This document shows, one piece after another, positions 44,599-55,180 of a stretch of 64,000 nucleotides of DNA. Below the pieces are notes generated by a model that saw nothing but the letters and a program-made list of their open reading frames with translations, had not been told where the DNA came from and ran no database searches. Every line of letters begins with the position of its first letter. Positions within the stretch are counted from its first letter, which is position 1. A program made the position numbers and the translations under genes. The stretch comes from Xylogone sp. PMI_703 (taxonomy: Eukaryota > Ascomycota > Leotiomycetes), in NCBI GenBank assembly GCA_021399445.1, contig JAJTUQ010000006.1:2108001-2172000 (forward strand), read 5' to 3'.

Positions 44599-46573
44599 CT
44601 AATCATCAAATCCTTGAAATTCCTCCTCTTCAGCTTCTTCCAGTTTCTTACGCTTAACTTCCTCAATTAGACGCTGTACCTCCTTCTCTTTTTCTAGCTC
44701 TCCCGGTGTCATCTTTGCTAATCTTTCTGCTTCCCTCCTTCTCTTCTTTTTCTCTCTTCTTTCTTCCTTCAGCTCGTGTTGTTCCGACTTATGACTCCAT
44801 GCTTCCCTTGCTTTCCTCTTTTTTATAGCTTCTTCGCTTGGTGCATATGGTGCTGCATTCTTCGCTTCCTCCATCGCTATTATCCTTGCCTTCTCTCGAG
44901 CTTTGTCCTTATAAGCGTACTGAGACATATCTATTTCTACACCAAGGGATTTATCGCCTTTCCAGTTCTTTAACTCGGGCATTTTGGGGAGACGGATCAA
45001 ACCCCATGCATTCCCTAGTTCGCTCCAATCAAGGTCTGCTACCCGGAAGATGGAGGATGCCTGATGCTTTGAGTAAGCTTTGACCCAGCTAACAAATGCC
45101 CGTTGGCCTTTATCATATAGAGCTCGATCGCTAAGAACTTGAGTCCGTAGTTTCGAAGTCACCAGCTGAGCATCTTCAGCAGTTACCGTGATAGTCGGTT
45201 TCTTGAGCAATTTTATTGGTGTCTTGCGGACCTCTAGGAAAGCTACATAATCTTCTTCTCTCCCTGGTTGCAAAAACAACACACTTACTCCTTTGCGCCC
45301 AAATCTTGCAGTTCTGCCAATCCTATGGACAAACGTTTTAGGGTCCGAAGGCGGATCAATTTGCACAACTAGTTCTACCTGGGGGATGTCCAATCCTCGA
45401 GAGCCCAGGTCAGTCGTAAGTAGGACACTTCTGGAAGCCGCAGAAATAAACTTTGAGAGATTTTTCTCTCGAACTTTAGGAGGATGTTTGCCATGCAGCG
45501 GTATCAAAGAAACTTCATCTGGTAACAACGCAGTAAGTAGGTGCTGAAAATAGTCGACAGCTGCACAAGTCGATAGATAAACTATAGATTTTTGGGGAAC
45601 TGGATCTAATTGCGAAATGAGTGAGACGAGTGCTGGGAGCTTCTGACTTGGCGAGGTAATCAGGTACGACATTTGGAGGCTGACTGGCGTGCGCTTTTCC
45701 TCTCCACCAGCTCCCTTGACCTTTACCGCGATTTTCACCGGATTTCTGAGTCCCACTCTGACGATTTCTCCTAAAGCTTCACTAATACTAGCACTAAACA
45801 GACCAGTTCGTCGTTGCTTTGGGAGCCGGTTCAGGATCTTTTGGAGGTCGTCTTTAAAACCGAGATCGAGAAGACGATCTGCCTCATCTAGCACAAGGGC
45901 CTCGAAGGACGATTGAGGACATTGGACAAATGTAGACGATAATAATTCGAGAAGACGTCCCGGCGTGCCTATCAAAAGGTTTGGACTTCTCTTCATAAAT
46001 GTACTCAGGTCTTCAGCTGGGGTCCTTATACCGCCAAGCAATAGTTGGGGAACAATGGATGGTGTCGATTGTATCTGCCGCTTCTCGTCCTCCTCCAAAG
46101 CTTTCATGGCTTCAGCTGAAGGTCCATGGAAAGATATGAGTGACATGAGGACTGAATGTATTTGCGCTGCGAGTTCTCGGGTTGGCGCGATAATGATAGC
46201 TCCGACATGATGTTTCTTTATAGGCTCTTCTTTTCGTAACAACTTTTCCACCAAAGGTATGAGAAACGACATAGTCTTACCACTGCCCGTAACAGCCTGT
46301 GGGTTATTAGTGAACAAGTTGATATCGGGGGCGCATCAAATTTACCTCAACAACCACCTTGTGATAATTAGCTAGACTATTCCAGAAGGCTTATAGACTT
46401 GAATAATAACTTACGTCTTTATTACCCATAAATAGTGGAATACAAGATGCTTGTACAGGTGTCATGCGCTCGAAGCCCATCGCTTTTAGAGCGGTTAAAG
46501 TCGTTTCCGATAAGGGTGGATTTATTGTATCCCATGCTCGCAAATCTTTCTTTTGTTCATGATTAGGCGCCAT
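44599..46573 (-). CDS. SPB4: ATP-dependent rRNA helicase Spb4 (DDX55 family) with a 12-nt micro-exon
   Basis: Three exons, 46415-46573, 46346-46357 (12 nt, coding VVVE) and 44599-46296, give 622 aa. Seen: Q-motif region [13 protein letters not shown]...[14 protein letters not shown], then [12 protein letters not shown] (motif I built from all three exons), [23 protein letters not shown] (motif III with Ser for Thr, as in other Spb4), [10 protein letters not shown] and [13 protein letters not shown], then the family C-terminal extension with a Lys/Arg/Glu-rich coiled tail. Known: Spb4 acts in nucleolar 60S assembly, remodelling the 25S rRNA region. The micro-exon has a CACAAG acceptor side and GTAAAT donor side. 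It is divergent from ADE2, with 342 bp between starts. Confidence 0.93.
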
Positions 46574-46915
46574 GTAGAGGAGAAGAGGACAAGTAGGGTA
46601 AGGGAGGCGAGGGCGGCGCAATTGTTTTGTACAGGTGTTTGTGGATGGATTTTCAAAGAGTACGCGGGTGAGGTTATTGTAAACTTTTTATCCTTATCGT
46701 TATCGGGCCCCCGGTCTATGGGTACGGGTACATAAGGTGGCACGATCGGAGTGGCACGATTGGATTAGCGCCCCACCCCCCCCCCGCCAAAAGGCTGCGA
46801 GAAAAAATATCCCACTTCATCAGCCTTATCTAGAATTATAAGACCGCAGCTACTTTCTTGATGCACAGCATCCGTTGGCTTTATAACAATTGACTTTCTT
46901 TAATTGGTCTTTAGA
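46574..46915. promoter_or_regulatory. Divergent promoter between SPB4 and ADE2
   Basis: 342 bp shared by two genes. It contains a C-rich stretch with an unbroken run of ten C at 46776-46785 about 130 bp upstream of the ADE2 ATG, and an oligo-T/A tract next to SPB4. A joint regulatory role is inferred from position only. Confidence 0.4.
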
Positions 46916-48737
46916 ATGGCATCGTCCCAAAGGGTTGGCGTGCTTGGTGGGGGCCAGCTGGGAAGGATGCTTATGGAGGCTGCAAACCGTCTGAATATCC
47001 AAATGAATATTCTTGACGTGGACAATGCCCCAGCCAAGCAAATAAGTGCGCACGACAGCCATATTACGGGATCTTTCAAGGATACAGAATCCCTTCGCAA
47101 ATTGGCGAAAGTTAGCGATGTTTTGACTGCTGAAATAGAGCACGTCGACACCTATGGTCTTGAGGAGGTAGCTTCAGAAGTCAAAGTGGAACCAAGTTGG
47201 AGGAGTATTCGCATTATTCAGGACAAATTCCAACAGAAGGAGCACCTCTCAAAATATGACATCCCACAGGCCGATTATCGCGAACTTCGGAGCGGCAGTG
47301 AGGAGGAATTAGCTGAAATTGGGAAAGAGCTTGGATACCCATTGATGCTGAAATCGAAGACCGGTGCTTATGATGGTCGAGGTATGAGAACTTGATCTTT
47401 TGTTTTAAAAACTCTTCTGACTAGACTTTGTGTTTAAGGGAATTATGCTGTCAAGACGAAAGAAGATGTAAAGCCTGCGCTTGAAGCTCTTAAAGGACGA
47501 CCTCTTTATGCTGAGAGATGGGCCCATTTTAAAATGGTGAGCTAGTACCATTCTAGCCTCATTATTGTAACCTTTCTCATCTGTAAACCAGGAATTAGCT
47601 GTCATGGTCGTCAAGACGAAAGATGGTGTTATGTCTTATCCGACTGTTGAGACGATACAGGAAGATTCTATATGCAAACTGGTATATGCGCCGGCAAGGA
47701 ACATCTCAGATGATATTAAAGGAAAGGCACAAGAACTAGCCCGGAAGGCAGTAGCAGCTTTTGAAGGAAAGGGAGTATTTGGGGTCGAAATGTTTCTCTT
47801 GGAAGATAATTCACTTCTTTTATGCGAGCTGGCAAGCCGAATCCATAACTCTGGACATTATACCATCGAGGGCTGCTCAATCTCGCAATTCGATGCTCAC
47901 CTGCGGGCAATTCTCGATCTTCCTATTCCTCAGAAGAGCCTTCAACTTCGAGAACCAGCGATTATGCTTAATATACTAGGTGGATCTACTCCAGACTCTC
48001 ATCTCAAGCTTGCAGAACAGGCGCTTTCGGTACCAAATGCAAGCATTCATCTATATAGCAAGGGAGGTGCTAGACCCGGCCGGAAAATGGGTCACATAAC
48101 CGTTACTGCATCGACCATGCATGAAGCCGAACGCTCTATCCAACCTCTTATTGACTTCATGGATGCCCAGTCTTCTAAGCCTCGAAGATCTGTGGCCCCT
48201 TCTAAGGCCACACCTACTGTTGCGGTTATCATGGGTTCAGATAGTGACCTTAAGACCCTTGTGCCTGGTCTTAAACTGCTCGAAAGCTATTTCGGCATCA
48301 AACCAGAAGTAGATATCACCTCAGCTCACAGAACACCCGAGTATATGGCCGAATATTCTTCCAAAGCTGCTGCTCGTGGCATTAAAGTCATTATAGCAGC
48401 AGCTGGCGGTGCTGCCCATCTTCCAGGCATGGCAGCTGCACATACTTCGCTCCCTGTAATTGGAGTGCCTGTGAAAGGAAGCACATTGGAAGGCGTAGAC
48501 AGCCTGTATTCAATAGTGTCTATGCCGAGGGGCGTGCCCGTTGCTACTGTAGGAATCAATAACAGCATCAATGCGGCATTATTAGCCGTTAGGATCCTAG
48601 GGGCTTTTGATGTCGAGTTACAAAGAAAAATGGAGCAATATGCGAAGGATGCTAAAGTTGAAAATTTGGATATGAAGGGTGTTAAATTAAAGGAACTGGG
48701 GTGGGAGAAATATTTTGAACAGATGCAGGCGAAATGA
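46916..48737 (+). CDS. ADE2: Phosphoribosylaminoimidazole carboxylase (PurK-PurE fusion)
   Basis: Three exons, 46916-47381, 47439-47536 and 47592-48737, give 569 aa, the usual fungal Ade2 length. Seen: N-terminal PurK ATP-grasp part ([13 protein letters not shown], residues 6-18; [13 protein letters not shown] across intron 1; [14 protein letters not shown]), then a short linker and the PurE part (about 405-569) with [28 protein letters not shown] and [10 protein letters not shown]. Known: it converts AIR to CAIR in purine synthesis; loss gives red, adenine-requiring strains in many fungi. All active-site motifs are intact. The start ATG is MASSQRVGV; its upstream frame has no earlier ATG. 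IMP dehydrogenase, a later purine-pathway gene, is 15 kb away. Confidence 0.97.
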
Positions 48738-49333
48738 AGTGGAATCTAGATGAGTGATCATCTTTAACGGTCCCTGAGATAAACTTCAAATTTTTTCGTT
48801 AAGAGAAGGCAATGTCCGGAGAAATCTTGGAAAAGATGCCAAGTTTCGGAGGCCTACTATTAGATTAGATATCATCCTTGCTAAATGATATATTTGGAGG
48901 TTTACAGCTTCGAAATGATATAAAAAGAATAAGAGGCCATGTTTACTTATTAATCTAACATAGATTTGATGGATCACATGAAGTTATACACCTGCAACCA
49001 CGTTATTTTCGAGCAGCCGTCAATGCCCATCTTCGTTCGATAGGGTAATGAATGCAGCGAGTCAAGTGCCTGAAGGGGATAGGCATGTTTAAATGGGGCA
49101 ACTATCGCATGTTTAGCTCATTACGCATGTATTGAGATAGCTGAAGAGATAGACTTGAAGTCAAATGGAGAGAATTGGCGAATAACCGAGCTAGGCATCA
49201 AAAGGTGAACATTCATATGCAGCGAAAGTTCCATTATGTGGGCGACTATGTGTTGGTAGTTCATCTGAGAATAGACCGAGAAGGTTCATAGAGTATCAGG
49301 TATTACTTAAATAGTGGGTATCATTGCACAATC
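48738..49333. other. Intergenic region between convergent ADE2 and ALG8
   Basis: 596 bp, AT-rich 3'-flanking sequence. No gene, RNA or repeat was recognised. Confidence 0.5.
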
Positions 49334-51034
49334 CTATGATGTAAAGTACACTACTAGAAACCCTACCCAGCTCCCTACAACCCCGACAGCGGAATATGAA
49401 CTAGTGAACATCAGTGGCAAGAACTCTAATGACTTGCCAAAAACTATCTGATGTATTAGAGAACAATATAGAATCAGCGGAATGCTGACTGCGATATAAA
49501 GGAAGCTGAACCTGTCAAGAAGAAAAATTCTAGGTCTGTATGATGCAGGAGCAAGTCTGTCAAAGGCTAGAAGGAATGCCACTAGCCAGAAGATCGTGTA
49601 AACGATCTTAATAGGGAACTCGGCTGCTGTGAATAGTAGAGGGAACAGAGATACGTGGCCTGCCACCGCCAATGGCCGGAAAGCACCAAGGTATCGACGG
49701 TCCTTGAGAGCTATCAGGCTGAATGGTATTATGACGAGGAGGATAGCTTTCTCGTGTACATGCCAGCCGAAGAGGAAGGATGCATATCCGCAAAGCGTAA
49801 CTGCTCCAATGAATGCGTCCCAGGATGGATCGAAGAAGAGCTTGGTTAATGGGATGATTTGGAAGAGAAGTGTAAGAACGAAAGTGGTCCTAGGAGTAAC
49901 TTCCGGAAGCACGGCAAAGGAAGTATCGCCTACAAGGCCACGGGTAACGCTGTTAATTGCATCTTTGTTTACTGGTAGGCCGAGTCGTGGAGCCACTAGA
50001 TGCCTGTTAATTTACTTCAGCTCTTTCAATTTGGAGATGCCACTTACCGTAAATCAAGACCCGGTCTGTGAATGAGTACATTGCCCAGATATTAGGAGCC
50101 CAGTAAGCGTGACAGAGACCTCTAGAGAATGGGAAAAGTCGACTGAGTAATTGCGGAATCTGGCCCCAGTAGGCAAAAGGTACGAATGCCAGAGCAAATA
50201 CGCCGACTACAGCGATACCAAGCTTCACTGTGTTCCAGAACTTTATTTTGATCGGGAATAATGACTTCGATCCTAAGCAATAAACCCGTAGTAAATATAC
50301 GAAGTATGCAGGCGCCAGATACAAGTATATATGTTTGAAACACAGAAGGGCGGCGAACAGAAATCCACTGCTTAGGAAGGCTTTTGACCGTGCCAGGACC
50401 AAAGAGAGAATAAGGATGCTGTAAAGAAAGCCATTGTATTGGAAATGAATATGGTCGATTATCAAGAGACCCGGTGAAAGCAAGATAGAAAGTGCTGCAG
50501 CTTGAGACGGCCGCTTGAGTGAATCTGGTGCAGTCTGCACATAGCTAAAGAGTGGTTAGCATTTGTAGCCTCTGCATATGGAGCGGCCAAGACTTACAGA
50601 TGGACCGCGTAGACGAGCAGTAGTTCTGTGATAATGACACTCGAGCGCTGGAAGAACACAGTCTGCCAGCTATCATATCCCAAACTTTTAACGTCTACCA
50701 TCCGGGGATCGGCCAACTTTGCAAACTGCGACAGGATCCATTCAAAATATGCAAAGAAGGGTGGATAGTCGAGTGTCCATTCCGATGTTTTCTCGTAATA
50801 CCATTGCTGGATTGGGAGGCTATTTGTGATTGCAAGCCAATTCCGATGAACTTCAAAATCGGTCGATTTGCTTATATTTCAATTAGCCATCATATCTTTC
50901 TCTCCCGCCTTGTTCTACCCTCCCTGGTCTAGGCGTCCTCGAAAGGAGGAAACTTACTATGCGGGGAAGAGTAGTACTTTGAATGCAGTAGCTACAACCG
51001 CACATTGTGCTATTGATGGTGATGAGCCTGCCAT
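49334..51034 (-). CDS. ALG8: Dolichyl-P-glucose alpha-1,3-glucosyltransferase Alg8
   Basis: Four exons, 50958-51034, 50598-50870, 50048-50544 and 49334-49995, give 502 aa. Seen: an N-terminal membrane anchor then the family motif [14 protein letters not shown] (acceptor-side loop), [38 protein letters not shown] (this last one separates Alg8 from Alg6), [16 protein letters not shown], and about ten further hydrophobic segments. Known: it adds the second glucose to Glc1Man9GlcNAc2-PP-dolichol in the ER lumen before oligosaccharide transfer to proteins. The start was chosen by splicing: [14 protein letters not shown] in a short first exon joins to the STDFEVHR exon with phase kept. It is divergent from the lectin gene, another ER glycoprotein factor. 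Confidence 0.93.
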
Positions 51035-51661
51035 CGAGGCATATCCAGACCTTTTGCCTAGTATTAGAGTCACGATCTTCGGGAGTTGTGGACTTAGTAC
51101 GGCACCCAAGGATACATGTCGCACGGAGTAACAATTTCAGTGGAGATTTGGCATCAGCCACAACGGTTTGAAGCACAGATAGAGTGACTTGTGGCTGTGC
51201 TATCACATGATAACAAGCAAGCCTTGGCGCAGAGCCTGTTCCTGGCACGTGCGTGTCTCAGCCTGAGGTACCCTTGCTTTGCTGTGACCGTTGAATGCGG
51301 AACGGGGGGTAAGCTCAAGAAGCTGGAAAAGCACCTCCAAGCATGGACTCTGGGTTTGTACCTTCAGAGATTGCCGTAAAGCACATTGTTCACCATAAAT
51401 TCACCATTGAGCTTGGCCCGTCAGTAACTAGCTTAGGGAAAGCTATTCGAAATACAGTAATTGCTCTTGTGGTCCTGAAGTGCATGACGGATTTGTGTAC
51501 AAGTGTCCTCAATCGAGACCGCCGTGGTGCGGGTTAATCACCACCTGCTTTTGGCTTTTACCCACGAGCCAAGTCGCCTACAACGCAAATATATATAACC
51601 GCATCGGCACATCAAAAGAGAAAGACTGGGGCGCTGTTGGGTGTACTCAGCATTCTTCACA
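51035..51661. promoter_or_regulatory. Divergent promoter region between ALG8 and the lectin gene
   Basis: 627 bp. It separates two genes of the early secretory pathway. A CACGTG-containing GGCACGTGCG lies at about 51245-51254. No gene is seen; open frames here are antisense or short. Confidence 0.4.
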
Positions 51662-53071
51662 ATGCATGCATTGGCTGCGCCTTTGAGCCTTTTGGCCTGG
51701 ATTTCGTTATGGGCAGGTGCAAGAGCTTCCTATATTGCTGCTGATTTAAGCTTTGGCAACCGTCGCACGTGAGTCAGCTATGTACACCGTGCAGGAAATC
51801 TTCTCACTCACTTTCAAAGTCTCTCGCGCGACCGCCAGTCAATAGCAGGCTTCCATCTCGTAGGGGATCCCCACCCACCAGAAATTCTCTCGAACAAGAT
51901 TATCCTCACTCCTCCAGCGCCTGGGAATCAGAGAGGAGCAGTGTGGGCCGACAAACCTCTTCAACATACCGAATGGACGACCAATGTTGATTTCAGAACA
52001 ACTGGACCGGAGAGAGGATCTGGCAACTTCCAGATTTGGTACACGAAGAATGGTCGTGAAGATGCTAGCACGGCGAGTATATACACGGCGAAAAAGTTCG
52101 ATGGATTAGCTCTTGTTATCGATCAATATGCTGGATCTGTATGATATCCCTTCCTCTTTCTCTAGGACTATGGCTTACTTCATTCGTAGGCTGGCTATAT
52201 TCGTGGCTTCCTAAACGATGGCTCAATTGACTATCAATCCCACCACAGTGTCGATAGTCTTGCTTTTGGTCACTGCGAATATGCATACCGAAACCTTGGA
52301 CGGCCCTCACGGTTGTCAATCAAACATACTAATGAGATCTTCCGGGTTGATATTGATGGCCGTCTCTGTTTCGAATCAAACAAAATCAAGCTCCCAGTGG
52401 GATACTTTTTTGGAATGTCTGCCGCGTCTTCTGACAACCCAGATTCTTTTGAAGTCTTTAAGTTTATAGTAAACACAGAATCACTCGAACCGGAAATGCA
52501 GACCCCAGGTCAGTTCAACGATCAGCAGCGGCTAGTACAAGCCGAGCAAGCTGAAGATGGACCAACAAACCACGCCGCTGAAGGTGATATTCCCACCTTC
52601 AGCGACCCCCCTGAAGTCCAAGCGTCCTCAATTAGAGATGCTGAGGCTCAATTTGCCGACCTACATAATCGTCTACAAGCTATGATGAGGCATATTCTCG
52701 CTATAAACCGTGATTTAACTGCCTCTCAGCAATCCATTAAAGATCGGCTAAATGGTATAGAAAATAAGCTTGCGAGATTGGAAAAGCTAGATAGGTTGGA
52801 CGCTATCTCAGGAATTGATAATCGCATATCATCTATCAGCAATGACGTCAGGCAAACTAAGAACGATCTCCATACTGCTCTTGACCGACAGATTTCTGGA
52901 TTAAGAAGTGCGGTAAGTGCACAGCACAATAGTGTACTTGGAGCCGTCGCCAGTAGTGCTCCTCGTATTGGTATGTATATTTTGGTGGTAGTAGGGAGCC
53001 AGTTACTGTTGGTTGTCTGTTATGTGTTATATAAAAGAAGGAGGAATGGTTCATACAAGAAGTACTTGTAG
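51662..53071 (+). CDS. L-type lectin cargo receptor (Emp46/Emp47/ERGIC-53-like)
   Basis: Three exons, 51662-51768, 51820-52138 and 52190-53071, give 435 aa. Seen: a signal peptide (MHALAAPLSLLAWISLWAGARA), an L-type lectin domain (about residues 25-260: SIAGFHLVGDPHPPEILSN, GNQRGAVWADKPL, FQIWYTKNG, GLALVIDQYAG, GFLNDGS, GYFFGMSAASSDNPDSFEV), an acidic linker, a coiled coil (about 320-400), one transmembrane segment (IGMYILVVVGSQLLLVVCYV) and a cytosolic tail ending KKYL, a dilysine ER-retrieval signal. Known: such lectins carry high-mannose glycoproteins from ER to Golgi and recycle by COPI. This is type I topology by sequence. It is divergent from ALG8, which builds the glycans such lectins read. 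Confidence 0.9.
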
Positions 53072-53707
53072 ACATGGGAGAGTATACATGTAGAAATATG
53101 AACATCGAGAACGATCAGACATGAATATGATGGACTGAGATGTCATCTGGGAGGATCTTTAAAAGACTATAATTTTCGACTATGTAACAGAAGATAGCCG
53201 GCGCGAAGAGGGCTGCGGCATCGATAAATCTATCCGTTAGATAAGTTAAGATGAATTCATGAAAATATGAATTGAAGACACTGAAAGATACTACGATCTA
53301 ACTTCATATTCTTTGGTGCATAGGAAGATGCGACAAGATCTCTATAAGAGGGAAATGGCCAATATAGCGGCAGTATAACAGCCAAGAGGCTGGAAGGAAC
53401 TCTTCCTATTTGTTGATCTGATGTTGAGACTCACGAAAGAGGGGGAGTGTTTGTAAAAATGCAAGGAGCTAGGCGGTAAGGTTAGGCAGAAATGTACAAT
53501 TTTCACAGCTCCGGTATTAAGCAACTTGCTCTTCCTTTATGAATGATAAGTCGACCCTTGAAGTTATCATTCTAAGATACGATATATTCAATAGCATATG
53601 ACGCTTAAGTGTTATCTCATTATTTCAACAGCATATAGTTTACAAAGTACTCCTAAACTTCTCCCCGTATTGGCAAGGCTGAACAGCGAGGCTGTCGTTA
53701 TCATGAA
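53072..53707. other. Intergenic region between the lectin gene and TAD3
   Basis: 636 bp, AT-rich; it holds the lectin 3' flank and the TAD3 promoter. No gene or RNA was recognised. Confidence 0.5.
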
Positions 53708-54936
53708 ATGACCCAAGCCCACGGAGAAGGCCAACAATGCCTTCCAGAGAAAATTTTAAGCATTGGAAATGGCACAGCCCCATCTGGCCAACTCATACCT
53801 TTGAAGACTATGCTAGAGACAACTGCTCGTGACAGACTTTTGGATGTATATATAACCAGCGTGCCGCCTAAAAAGGCAAGTGGCATTCTAGGGTGAGCCA
53901 ATCTTGCTGGGTGAGCTATTCATAGATTCTGATTATACCTAGGTGTATTCGCCAAATTGTCCCAAATGATGGTGGTTTAGACCTTCAACATCTACGTAGG
54001 TTCGCGAAGCCAAAGGACCTCCCTCTGAAGGTGAAAAATGTCTTGTTTAACGCTAGAGGGACAATGGGTCAAGCAAGTGAGAATGAGCCTATAGAAGAAT
54101 TATTCGTCATTATTGGCTCAGTCAACTCTATTTCTATTGAAATATTACTGGATACTCTCTCATCACTTATCGAGTCTCCATGGGCCTTTCCAATCCAGGT
54201 GCCTTTATTGGCTCCAACCTCCCAGGAGCAGGCCAGTAAATGGTCGTCATTATATTGGCCCACAATATACAAGAAGAGCAATCCGTTTGGTCCTCACCCT
54301 AGCATTGTAGCTAGAGCTGCAGATGAAATCTCTGCGGACACCGGGAAATGGATGCAGATGGCGACTATGGCTGCTCAACAGTCAAAGCAACTGGGGATAG
54401 GAGATGATGTTGGTGTCGTCATCGTTGAAAGAATAAATGGCGCCGCTCGCCCTCTAGCAGTTACTGGAGATGCTCGATGGATGGAATGGCCCTGCGGTGG
54501 CTCAGGAAATGTCACAGCTCATGCTGTTCTGCGAGCCATAGCCATGATTGCGGAGGGCCTAAGAATCAAAGATTCTGAGCAGGGACTAGATGTCACATTC
54601 GACCAAGGGAATACAATATTCCGGGAGAGTTCGATAGGATTAATGGAAGGGAGTCAAGCTCAAGCAGTAAGGGATGGATATTTGTGTCATGAGCTGGAGA
54701 TTTACTGTACTCACGAACCATGTGTCATGTGTTCTATGGCCATTGTACACTCAAGGTTCGGGAGAGTTATATTTGAACGACGAATGCCTAATACCGGCGG
54801 TCTTAGTGCGGATAACAAACTTGGCCATGGTTTATTTTGGAGAAAGGAATTGAATTGGACTCTATTGGCCTGGCAGTGGGTCCCTGCGAGTGGTAGTTTT
54901 CAGACAAATACAATAGATCCAAGTTTCCACGCTTAA
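53708..54936 (+). CDS. TAD3: tRNA adenosine deaminase subunit Tad3 (ADAT3)
   Basis: Two exons, 53708-53892 and 53943-54936, give 392 aa. Seen: an N-terminal domain with VYITSVPPKKASGILGCIRQ and LRRFAKPKDLP, then a deaminase domain with zinc ligands in AHAV (about residue 250) and CTHEPCVMCSMA (PCxxC, about 325), followed by RVIFERRMPNTGGLSA and LNWTLLAWQW. The catalytic Glu of HAE is Val here, the hallmark of the non-catalytic Tad3 partner. Known: with Tad2 it converts A34 to inosine in tRNA anticodons. The first-exon ATG MTQAHGEGQQ is the best start because an upstream ATG three codons earlier in another frame stops at once. Confidence 0.93.
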
Positions 54937-55180
54937 CACCCATTGCTCCCTAATTCAGTAAAGCCATACTCCAGAATGACTTGACCAAGTCTAAGCACTA
55001 CTATGTGTCTACTCTAGCCTTTATTTACCGGTACCTTGATGTATAAGATACATAAAGTCAAGTGCTGGGTGTAAAACAATGGCAATCCTGCACTGGAACT
55101 CCTGAGCTTAAAGACTAAACTGAATGAGAAAGTTTACAAGATAAATATCATTATATCAATATTTTTGAACACTGGTATCT

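Noticed and set aside
44599..46296. SAS instead of SAT in motif III of SPB4 as a possible defect
   Set aside because: Other filamentous-fungus Spb4 proteins have Ser here as well, so it is a family feature.
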